Shown here: piece after piece, positions 1 through 5,998 of the stretch
Position numbering within the stretch: position 1 is the first letter of the stretch
Layout: each line of letters begins with the position of its first letter
NCBI GenBank assembly: GCA_002368575.1
Contig: DFEA01000073.1
Location: 1-10,737, forward strand
DNA length: 10,737 nucleotides
Direction of reading: 5' to 3'
DNA from: Lachnospiraceae bacterium UBA3814
GTDB taxonomy: Bacteria > Bacillota > Clostridia > Lachnospirales > Lachnospiraceae
The notes under the pieces: model-generated
What the model saw: the letters and a program-made list of their open reading frames with translations, nothing else
What the model was told of the DNA's origin: nothing
Database searches by the model: none
Translations under genes and position numbers: made by a program

Positions 1-1076
1 ATCATTATTATAAGAAACAGTATGGTCAAAAAGCCCAGAACGCCTATTATCACAAGCGCCCTGACCGGCAGGCCTAAAAACCCCTCCTCCTCTGTTTCCT
101 CAGGTACTGCGGCCTTATCGCTTACAAACCTCTGATAGGTCCCCTCGGTCTGATCATACATATACCAGCCCGTATTTCCCTCCGAGCTTATGGCATAGAC
201 CAGAAAGAAATCGGTGTTCTGAGAAGCATCCGGATTCTCCATATTCATGTAGGCCTCAAAGCTCTGACCGTTCCACTGAAGGGTGGCCTTGGTATAGCCC
301 GCGGGAGGTGCTGCTGTATCCGGCGCCTTTTGAATGATAATATACTTCCCTTCCGGTCCTTCTATTATCCTGAAGTCCGACAGCTCACCCGTACTCTCGT
401 CGAAGGCTTTGAACGCGCCGTTTTGACCACTCTGGTCAGTCGTGTACAGAAGCTCGACCTCACCTGACTCAAATTTAGCGCATTCCGTTTCGACTCCCTG
501 GTACAGGGTCGTGGATTTATGAAAAAACGCAGGCATATACTCTTCGGGAAATACCGTAGAGACAAGCACGGAACCGTCCGGGGAGGCTATGGTCTGCGCG
601 GCGACTCCCATGGTCGAATAATCCCCCTCCGAGGAGGACATAAGCGCCGCGGTATCCTCTCCCTCCGCCTTGATCGTTATGCTTGAGCTTATGCTCTCTT
701 CACCCTCTGCGGCGGGCGGAGCGCTTGCGGTGATCATAGCTTCCCCGCCCGAGATCACCGTAAAGCTCATGACCGCGGGCAGCTGTGAAAACAGCGCATT
801 CCCTTCCCCTGCGGTATATTCCTTGTCTGCCTCTATGAGCTCAAGGCGGTTCGGGTCGTATTCTACCGTTACTCCGCTGATCTCAGCTGCCGCATCTCCT
901 TCCGAAACAGCCTCACAGGTCACGGCTATACTGTCTCCGACAGCGATCCCTTCAGTCCTGTCTGCGGTAAGGTTAATGCTTCCCGCAGCAAATACGGCAG
1001 AGGCCGGAATAAGAAACCACCCGGCAAAAATCGTAAAAGCCATGACAAACGCTGTTTTCCCTGCTTTAAAGCCCAT
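1..1076 (-). CDS. Secreted, membrane-anchored protein with a cohesin-like domain (3' end cut by window edge)
   Basis: The frame opens at ATG 1076 and is still open at base 1, giving 358 visible residues. AAAGGAG lies about 7 bases before the ATG. Residues 1-31 form a signal peptide (basic start, hydrophobic core, likely cleavage after VFA). Residues about 34-120 resemble a cohesin/beta-sandwich domain: an AVGDSIAVT strand and the typical YDPNRLELI segment at 73-81. Residues about 185-320 form a second region rich in Gly, Tyr and acidic residues that I cannot assign. A short acidic linker (EETEEE, 326-331) precedes a strong transmembrane helix at about 337-357, so the chain is probably anchored in the membrane with most of it outside; any cytoplasmic tail lies beyond the window. 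It follows the SH3-domain gene on the same strand and is separated from it by the palindrome at 1115-1237. The function is unknown; binding or cell-surface roles are inference. No promoter of its own was evident. Confidence 0.8.
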   Translation of the reverse strand, partial: MGFKAGKTAFVMAFTIFAGWFLIPASAVFAAGSINLTADRTEGIAVGDSIAVTCEAVSEGDAAAEISGVTVEYDPNRLELIEADKEYTAGEGNALFSQLPAVMSFTVISGGEAMITASAPPAAEGEESISSSITIKAEGEDTAALMSSSEGDYSTMGVAAQTIASPDGSVLVSTVFPEEYMPAFFHKSTTLYQGVETECAKFESGEVELLYTTDQSGQNGAFKAFDESTGELSDFRIIEGPEGKYIIIQKAPDTAAPPAGYTKATLQWNGQSFEAYMNMENPDASQNTDFFLVYAISSEGNTGWYMYDQTEGTYQRFVSDKAAVPEETEEEGFLGLPVRALVIIGVLGFLTILFLIIM

Positions 1077-1114
1077 AGATGCTCCTTTCAGAAATTCATT
1101 CTCAACATATTCTG

Positions 1115-1237
1115 TGAGTTGCCCGACAAAAGCCCTTCGGGCCTCTCCGACATACGGCATATGGTGGTTTCAGGCAAGCCTGACCACCACATATCGTATG
1201 TCGGAGGCTGCTTCGCAGCCTTTTGTCGGGAAACTCA
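1115..1237. repeat. 123-base nested palindrome with two side hairpins (cloverleaf-like)
   Basis: The outer arms are 1115-1131 and 1221-1237, 17 bases each with a single mismatch (G1121 against A1231), core CCCGACAAAA / TTTTGTCGGG. Inside are three hairpins: 1132-1142 (GCCC, loop TTC, GGGC), a long central hairpin at 1145-1206 and 1206-1220 (GGCTGC, loop TTC, GCAGCC). The central one pairs 1145-1156 perfectly with 1195-1206, continues through a few mismatches into GGTGG/CCACC, and ends in TCAGG/CCTGA around the tip. Each half is therefore a diverged inverted copy of the same unit: AAAAG, small hairpin, CTCCGACATACG. It fills most of the 163-base gap between the stop of the SH3 gene and the start of the next. 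It may act as a terminator or attenuator in either direction (GGGC followed by TTTTG on the minus strand) or be a small non-autonomous element. No target-site duplication was seen at its edges and no second copy occurs in the window. Confidence 0.9.
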
Positions 1238-1239
1238 TG

Positions 1240-2325
1240 CTATTGCCCCTGAGGGTTAACTATCGTTATTCCGCTCACGAAATCCGATCTGATGAAACCG
1301 ACACCGGGGGTCATATTATAAATATATGAAATCTTGCACCAGATATTTCCGTCCTTAGCCACCTTAAATTTGGTAACGGTTATCTGATGGCCCGTATTGA
1401 GCTTTGCAACTACCTCTCCGCTCACCGGCTTTTTCCTGATATTCACTCCCATTCCCTTTACAGTCCCCAGCTGAACCGTTGAGACGGAAGCGGCAGTATT
1501 CTGTGTATTAGGCAGAGCCGCCTGCCCGACGCCATTTATGGCGGGCAGCTGTGACGGCAGAGCACTTGCGCCCGGCAGCGACAGAGTCTGTACGGTGCCG
1601 GCCGTGTTAAGTCCCGGCAGCAAAGCGGAGGATGCCGCACTCTGCACTGCGGCTTCGGTGGTGCTTAAGGTCGGTGGAGTACCGTTTACCGCCAGAAGAT
1701 CCGAGCGGATATAGCCTGTATAAAAGCTGCCGTTTTTTATCACGCTCACGGCATACCACATACAGCCGTCATCGCTTCCCTGCTTCACCCCGGTGACCGC
1801 CACGCAGTCGCCGTTATCAAGCCTTGAGATCACCTGTGAGGAGGTCGACTCCTTCTCTCTTATGATGACCCGCGAGCCCTTGACCATTCCGGTCACTGCT
1901 TTTGACTCACCGGTACCGGCCGCGGGGATATTGGAAACGACCTGGTCAGCGGAGGCCGTACTCTTTGAGGCGGTATTTACCCGGTTACCGGTTTTCTTTA
2001 CCAGATCCGACCTGATATAGCCCTCTGAGCCTCCAAGCTGTATCCTGTACCATTTTCTCCCGTCAGCCGCTGTTTTCTCATCTGTAATGACGACCGTGTC
2101 GTCCTTTGAAACACAAAAAACACAGCTCGAAGATACGGATGCCTCCTTGCGGACAAAACCACTCCTAGCTGTTACAGTCCCTTCTACGGCAGTATAGCCG
2201 TATACAGGTACCTGCATCCCCTGCACAAGGAAACACGCAAGCGCAGCTGCCGTCAATACAGCGGCATTACCGGCAGGCCGTGCTTTCCGAGCTGCAGAGA
2301 ACAATCCTTGCAGTCGTATAAACAT
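1240..2325 (-). CDS. Secreted protein with three bacterial SH3 domains
   Basis: This is a 361-residue protein with a start at ATG 2325 preceded by AAGGGG. Residues 1-43 contain basic residues and then a hydrophobic stretch (AAVLTAAALACFLVQG), consistent with a signal peptide or an uncleaved anchor. Three SH3b-type repeats follow at about 47-110, 143-213 and 285-352; each ends in the same kind of motif (GYIRSDL, GYIRSDL, GFIRSDF) and has a conserved W in the middle (W92, W190, W329). The linkers are long and rich in Ser, Thr, Ala and Pro, especially 214-284. There is no visible catalytic domain. SH3b domains commonly bind cell-wall peptides, so a wall-associated role is the likely one, but this is inference. 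The first repeat carries an unusual CVFC pair (C68, C71) where SH3b repeats normally have no cysteine. It has its own promoter at 2366-2394 and may be cotranscribed with the cohesin-like gene downstream. Confidence 0.88.
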   Translation of the reverse strand: MFIRLQGLFSAARKARPAGNAAVLTAAALACFLVQGMQVPVYGYTAVEGTVTARSGFVRKEASVSSSCVFCVSKDDTVVITDEKTAADGRKWYRIQLGGSEGYIRSDLVKKTGNRVNTASKSTASADQVVSNIPAAGTGESKAVTGMVKGSRVIIREKESTSSQVISRLDNGDCVAVTGVKQGSDDGCMWYAVSVIKNGSFYTGYIRSDLLAVNGTPPTLSTTEAAVQSAASSALLPGLNTAGTVQTLSLPGASALPSQLPAINGVGQAALPNTQNTAASVSTVQLGTVKGMGVNIRKKPVSGEVVAKLNTGHQITVTKFKVAKDGNIWCKISYIYNMTPGVGFIRSDFVSGITIVNPQGQ

Positions 2326-2365
2326 TTTATTAACCCCTTATAAAAAAACTATTCCCTCATATCGT

Positions 2366-2394
2366 ATATTACAACTGCAAATAAATTATGTCAA
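2366..2394 (-). promoter_or_regulatory. Sigma-A type promoter of the SH3-domain gene
   Basis: Reading the minus strand, a perfect TTGACA (-35, bases 2394-2389) is followed by a 17-base spacer and TAATAT (-10, bases 2371-2366). The -10 box is about 40 bases before the ATG at 2325, giving a leader of roughly 30-35 bases that includes the AAGGGG ribosome binding site. This is the best promoter match seen in the window and it marks the end of the purine gene cluster as a separate transcription unit. Confidence 0.8.
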
Positions 2395-2413
2395 CAACTC
2401 CCCGTCAGATTTA

Positions 2414-2436
2414 CGTGCAAATCGTTTATTTACACG
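2414..2436 (-). terminator. Weak hairpin after purD, possible terminator
   Basis: On the minus strand CGTGTAAAT (2436-2428) pairs with ATTTGCACG (2422-2414): nine pairs including one G-U, with a five-base loop. It lies about 25 bases after the purD stop and about 20 bases before the -35 box of the SH3 gene. It is AT-rich and is followed by TAAATC, not by a run of T, so it is a poor rho-independent terminator; it may instead be an operator-like inverted repeat for the promoter next to it. Confidence 0.3.
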
Positions 2437-2460
2437 ACCCCCTTTACCTTTACTGCTATA

Positions 2461-3735
2461 TCAGCATATATCGGTGATGGACTTTCCTATATCATGCCTG
2501 TAATACTTATTTGAGAAATCGACCCATTCAACAGCCTCATAAGCATTTTTGCGGGCCCTGATAAGATCCTGTCCCAATGCCGTGACACCGAGCACTCTTC
2601 CTCCGTTCGTCACGACCTTTCCATCCTTAAGTCTGCTTCCCGAATGAAAGCAGAAGTACCCCTCTCTGTCCTTAAAGGCCTCAAGACCTGAGATCTCAAA
2701 GCCCTTTTCGTATTTTTCAGGATATCCCTTCGAAGCCAGCATTACACATACCGCTGCCTCCTTTTTGAAGCTCAGGCTGATCTCATCAAGCCTTCCGTCG
2801 ATACACGCCTCCATGACCTCCACCAGATCATTTTCCATCCTGGGAAGGACTACCTGAGCCTCGGGATCGCCGAATCTGGCATTATATTCAAGGACCTTCG
2901 GTCCCTCTGCCGTAAGCATGAGTCCGAAGAAGATTATCCCCTTGTATTCTCTTCCCTCCGCCGCCATCGCGTCGACTGTGGGCTGATATATATGTTTTCT
3001 GCAATATTCGTCGATCTCCTCTGTGTAGAAGGGGCTTGGAGAAAAGGTGCCCATTCCTCCGGTGTTCAGTCCCTTATCCCCATCCTTTGCCCTTTTATGA
3101 TCCTGGGCCGAGGTCATGGGGAGAACGGTTTTGCCGTCAACAAAGGAAAGCACCGAAACCTCACGTCCGGTAAGAAACTCCTCGATCACGATCCTTTTCC
3201 CCGCATCCCCGAATTTCTTATTGACCATTATCTCATTTACCGCATCCTCCGCCTGCTCCCTTGTCTCGCATATGAGCACGCCCTTCCCGAGCGCCAGCCC
3301 GTCTGCCTTTATGACCAGAGGGAGCCTGCTTTCCCTGATAAAGGACAGCGCCCTTTCCGGATCGTCAAAGCTTTCATATCCCGCGGAAGGAATGTGATAC
3401 TTTTTCATGAGCTCCTTTGAGAAAACCTTGCTTCCTTCAAGGATCGCCGCATTTTTCCGGGGGCCGAAGACCCTTAAGCCCCTTTCCTCAAGCACATCCG
3501 TGATGCCGCAGGCCAGCGGATCATCCGGTCCGATGACCACCAAATCCACCTGCTTTTTAAGGGCAAGCTCCGCCATCCCTTCAAAATCAGTCACCGGAAT
3601 ATCTATACATTCCGCAAGCTCCGCTATACCCGCGTTCCCCGGGGCGCAGTATATCTTATCTGCCAGTCTGCTCTTACTGAGCTTCCAGACTATGGCATGC
3701 TCTCTTCCTCCTGATCCTACAACAAGTATCTTCAT
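2461..3735 (-). CDS. purD: Phosphoribosylamine-glycine ligase (GAR synthetase)
   Basis: PurD joins glycine to 5-phosphoribosylamine with ATP, the second step of de novo purine synthesis, in the cytoplasm. The 424-residue length is normal for the family. The N-terminal domain starts MKILVVGSGGREHA. Next come GPDDPLACG at 69-77, the ATP-grasp part with IKADGLALGKGV at 142-153, AQDHKRAKDGDKG followed by NTGGMGTFSPSP at 210-235, and the metal and ATP site LEYNARFGDPE at 282-292. The start is set at ATG 3735 because GGAGGAG sits five bases before it; an in-frame GTG two codons earlier lies inside that ribosome binding site and is rejected. The ATG follows the purN stop by two bases, so translation is probably coupled. 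It is the last gene of the purE-M-N-D run. Confidence 0.97.
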   Translation of the reverse strand: MKILVVGSGGREHAIVWKLSKSRLADKIYCAPGNAGIAELAECIDIPVTDFEGMAELALKKQVDLVVIGPDDPLACGITDVLEERGLRVFGPRKNAAILEGSKVFSKELMKKYHIPSAGYESFDDPERALSFIRESRLPLVIKADGLALGKGVLICETREQAEDAVNEIMVNKKFGDAGKRIVIEEFLTGREVSVLSFVDGKTVLPMTSAQDHKRAKDGDKGLNTGGMGTFSPSPFYTEEIDEYCRKHIYQPTVDAMAAEGREYKGIIFFGLMLTAEGPKVLEYNARFGDPEAQVVLPRMENDLVEVMEACIDGRLDEISLSFKKEAAVCVMLASKGYPEKYEKGFEISGLEAFKDREGYFCFHSGSRLKDGKVVTNGGRVLGVTALGQDLIRARKNAYEAVEWVDFSNKYYRHDIGKSITDIC

Positions 3736-3737
3736 GA

Positions 3738-4364
3738 TCACTCCTCCATATACGCTCTGTTATCTTCAAGGATTATCCTGTTATGAGCGAAAGCATTTAT
3801 CACAGCCGGCAGGATCTCCCATTCGGCCTCTTCCATCACTCTCCTCTGCAGGCTCTCCGGTGTATCCTCCTTAAGTACCTTAACTGCCTTCTGCATTATG
3901 ATGGGGCCGGTATCGGTGCCGCTGTCGACAAAATGAACGGTAGCGCCTGTTATTTTAACCCCCCTGTCCAGTACCTTTTCATGGACCTTTAATCCATAAC
4001 ATCCGTTTCCACAGAATGAAGGAATAAGGCTTGGGTGTATATTTATTATCCTGCCCTCATATTTTTTTACAAAGCCGCCTGACAGCACGATCATGAAGCC
4101 CGCCAGCACTATAAGCTCCGCTCCCGCCTCGTCAAGGGCCCCGGCAAGCGCTTCCTCATAGCTGCTTTTATCCGTAAAACGGCCCGGTACGACCGAGAGG
4201 CACCTGATGCCGTTCTCCTCAGCCCGCTTCAGGGCATAGGCATCCTCCCTGCTTGCTATCACGACCGCTATTTCCGTATCGGTAATGTCTCCTGAGCCGA
4301 TCCTGTCTATTATGGCCTGAAGATTTGTCCCGCCTCCGGAAACCAGCACTCCCAGCCTCAGCAT
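3738..4364 (-). CDS. purN: Phosphoribosylglycinamide formyltransferase (folate-dependent GAR transformylase)
   Basis: PurN moves the formyl group of 10-formyltetrahydrofolate to GAR, the third step of purine synthesis, directly after PurD. The protein is 208 residues, the usual size. The Rossmann-like start VLVSGGGTNLQAI (7-19) binds the substrate phosphate. The catalytic triad of the family can be placed at N108 and H110 in INIHPSLIP and at D151 in GTDTGP. The loop after HPSLIP reads SFCGNGCYGLKVHE, the form I associate with clostridial PurN, where E. coli has a simpler PGLHTH-type loop. The ATG overlaps the end of purM by seven bases (ATGCTGA), which indicates translational coupling. No separate promoter was seen. 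The alternative formate-dependent enzyme PurT is excluded because there is no ATP-grasp domain. Confidence 0.96.
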   Translation of the reverse strand: MLRLGVLVSGGGTNLQAIIDRIGSGDITDTEIAVVIASREDAYALKRAEENGIRCLSVVPGRFTDKSSYEEALAGALDEAGAELIVLAGFMIVLSGGFVKKYEGRIINIHPSLIPSFCGNGCYGLKVHEKVLDRGVKITGATVHFVDSGTDTGPIIMQKAVKVLKEDTPESLQRRVMEEAEWEILPAVINAFAHNRIILEDNRAYMEE

Positions 4365-5383
4365 ATGCTCACGCCCCTCTCGCCTTCATCGATATAGCCG
4401 GCCTTTACGGGTGTCTCTCCCGCGCCCTTCAAAGCCTCGATGGTCCTCTCCTCATCCTCCGCGGCCACAACGAGCATCATGCCAAGTCCCATATTGAAGG
4501 TATTGTACATTATTTTCTCATCTATTTTACCGGTCTCCTGAAGAAGCTTAAATATCGCGGGCACCTCATAGGAGGCTCTCCTTATGACCGCGCGCCTCCC
4601 CTCAGGCAGCATCCTCGGGATATTTTCATAGAAGCCTCCTCCCGTTATATGACTGCAGCCCCTGATCCTTATGCCGGCCTTCCTTACCGCCGAAAGTGCC
4701 TTTACATATATCCTTGTGGGCTTAAGAAGAGCCTCGCCGAGGCTTTCTCCCAGGCTGTCCTCATACGTCCCGAGCCTTTCCCTGTCCATGGGAAACACCT
4801 TTCTTACGAGGGAAAAGCCGTTTGAATGCACCCCGGAGGAGGTCAGGCCTATCACCGAATCTCCTGCCGCGATATCCCTTCCGGTTATCAGCTCCTCCTC
4901 ATCGACTATGCCTGTCGCAAAGCCCGCAAGATCATATTCATCCTCAGGATAAAACCCGGGCATTTCCGCAGTTTCCCCTCCGATAAGAGCAGCTCCCGCC
5001 TGCATACAGCCCTCGGCCACGCCCTTTACGATATCGGCTATCCTTTCAGGCCTGTTTTTACCGCAGGCTATGTAATCCAGAAAGAAAAGGGGCTCTCCGC
5101 CGGCACAGGCAATATCGTTTACACACATCGCAACGCAGTCGATCCCCACTGTGTCATGCCTGTCCATTATAAAGGCAAGCTTGAGCTTTGTTCCCACGCC
5201 GTCGGTTCCAGATACCAGAACCGGTTTTTTCATGCTCCTGTAGCCTTCAAGAGAAAAGGCGCCCGAAAATCCTCCCAGGCCCCCGAGCACCTCCGGACGC
5301 ATAGTAAGGTCAACATGCTTTTTCATAAGCTCAACGGCCTTATAGCCGGCCTCGATATCTACTCCCGCACTTTTATAATCCAT
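4358..5383 (-). CDS. purM: Phosphoribosylformylglycinamidine cyclo-ligase (AIR synthetase)
   Basis: PurM closes the imidazole ring: formylglycinamidine ribotide plus ATP gives AIR, the substrate of the neighbouring PurE. The 341-residue length matches the family. Visible motifs are the N-terminal DYKSAGVDIEAG, the nucleotide-binding SGTDGVGTKLKLA (58-70), the segment GIDCVAMCVNDI (80-91), FLDYIA (101-106), and the later GGETAEMPGFY and GLTSSGVHSNGFSLVR. These are the marks of PurM and not of the related PurL, ThiL or SelD. AGGAG lies about nine bases before ATG 5383. The gap to the purE stop is 30 bases and the 3' end overlaps purN by seven bases, so it belongs to the purE-M-N-D unit. Confidence 0.97.
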   Translation of the reverse strand: MDYKSAGVDIEAGYKAVELMKKHVDLTMRPEVLGGLGGFSGAFSLEGYRSMKKPVLVSGTDGVGTKLKLAFIMDRHDTVGIDCVAMCVNDIACAGGEPLFFLDYIACGKNRPERIADIVKGVAEGCMQAGAALIGGETAEMPGFYPEDEYDLAGFATGIVDEEELITGRDIAAGDSVIGLTSSGVHSNGFSLVRKVFPMDRERLGTYEDSLGESLGEALLKPTRIYVKALSAVRKAGIRIRGCSHITGGGFYENIPRMLPEGRRAVIRRASYEVPAIFKLLQETGKIDEKIMYNTFNMGLGMMLVVAAEDEERTIEALKGAGETPVKAGYIDEGERGVSIC

Positions 5384-5413
5384 AATAATATCTCCTGTTA
5401 TTTATTTTGCCGA

Positions 5414-5920
5414 TCATGCCTCGTAATCTCTGTATCCCTTTTCCCTCAGCTTTTTGTCCTTCTTCATTACTCCCTCCCTAAGCTCCCTTTTGTAGGCCTT
5501 TACCTTTTCAAGGAGCTCATCGTCACTGACAGCCAGCATCTCAACGGCCAGCAGTCCCGCGTTGACCGCTCCGTCTATCGCAACGGTTGCAACAGGGATG
5601 CCCGAAGGCATCTGAACTATTGAATAAAGGGAATCCCGTCCCCCCAGTGCCTTTGTATACATGGGGATGCCTATTACCGGCAGCGGAAAGACCGCCGCAA
5701 ACATTCCGGGCAGGTGCGCCGCCATGCCTGCGCCGGCGATAATGATCCTGTAGCCGTTTTTCTCGGCGTTTACCGCACACTCATAAAAAACATCCGGTTC
5801 CCTGTGAGCAGAGATGATGGTCATATCATATTCCACCCCGAATTTTTCCATTATGTCCGCGGCCTTCGACATCACAGGCAGATCGGAATCGCTTCCCATA
5901 ACGATAAGTACCTTTGCCAT
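5414..5920 (-). CDS. purE: N5-carboxyaminoimidazole ribonucleotide mutase (class I PurE)
   Basis: PurE turns N5-CAIR into CAIR in purine synthesis. The protein is 168 residues, the common size. MGSDSDLPVM (8-17) is the phosphate-binding loop, SAHREP (37-42) holds the catalytic histidine (H39), and AGMAAHLPGM (64-73) is the loop that I use to assign class I. Class I enzymes depend on PurK to make N5-CAIR; purK is not in the window and must be elsewhere if this assignment holds. The start ATG 5920 has AAGGAG seven bases before it. The 78-base gap to the upstream peptidase gene contains no convincing -35/-10 pair, no purine riboswitch and no strong hairpin, so transcription from upstream is likely. 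It leads purM, purN and purD on the same strand. Confidence 0.96.
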   Translation of the reverse strand: MAKVLIVMGSDSDLPVMSKAADIMEKFGVEYDMTIISAHREPDVFYECAVNAEKNGYRIIIAGAGMAAHLPGMFAAVFPLPVIGIPMYTKALGGRDSLYSIVQMPSGIPVATVAIDGAVNAGLLAVEMLAVSDDELLEKVKAYKRELREGVMKKDKKLREKGYRDYEA

Positions 5921-5998
5921 TTTTTTCTCCTTCTTATTAAATATATATTGTTATTACAGTGGACCGTGATCGTCACAGCCTCCCGCAGCCAATCGTGT

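Noticed and set aside
1115..1237. Insertion sequence or transposon with target duplication
   Set aside because: No transposase frame fits in 123 bases and the flanks (TGAGTT on the left, AACTCA on the right) are inverted, not direct, repeats, so a target-site duplication is not supported.
670..1329. 219-residue plus-strand open frame across the palindrome
   Set aside because: It is antisense to the signal peptide and cohesin-like region of a well-supported minus-strand gene, crosses the palindrome and ends inside the SH3 gene; the product is low-complexity Ser/Ala/Pro and has no recognisable domain.
2453..2470. ATATGCTGA at the purD end identical to the purM/purN junction
   Set aside because: At purM/purN it is the start of a real gene, but after purD the ATG runs into a TAG after two more codons; a short match between two Ile-Cys-stop endings is likely chance, though a lost downstream coupled gene cannot be excluded.
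3736..3741. GTG at 3741 as the purD start
   Set aside because: The GTG is part of the GGAGGAGTG ribosome binding site; ATG 3735 has ideal spacing and gives the standard MKILVVGSGG start.
4826..5623. 265-residue plus-strand open frame opposite purM and purE
   Set aside because: Both minus-strand genes have clear family motifs over the same bases; the plus-strand product has no motif and no convincing ribosome site.
5921..5998. Possible promoter or purine riboswitch before purE
   Set aside because: TAATAA and TATATT can be found in the AT-rich part, but no -35 of quality is at 16-18 bases, and 78 bases are too few and lack the conserved parts for a purine riboswitch.
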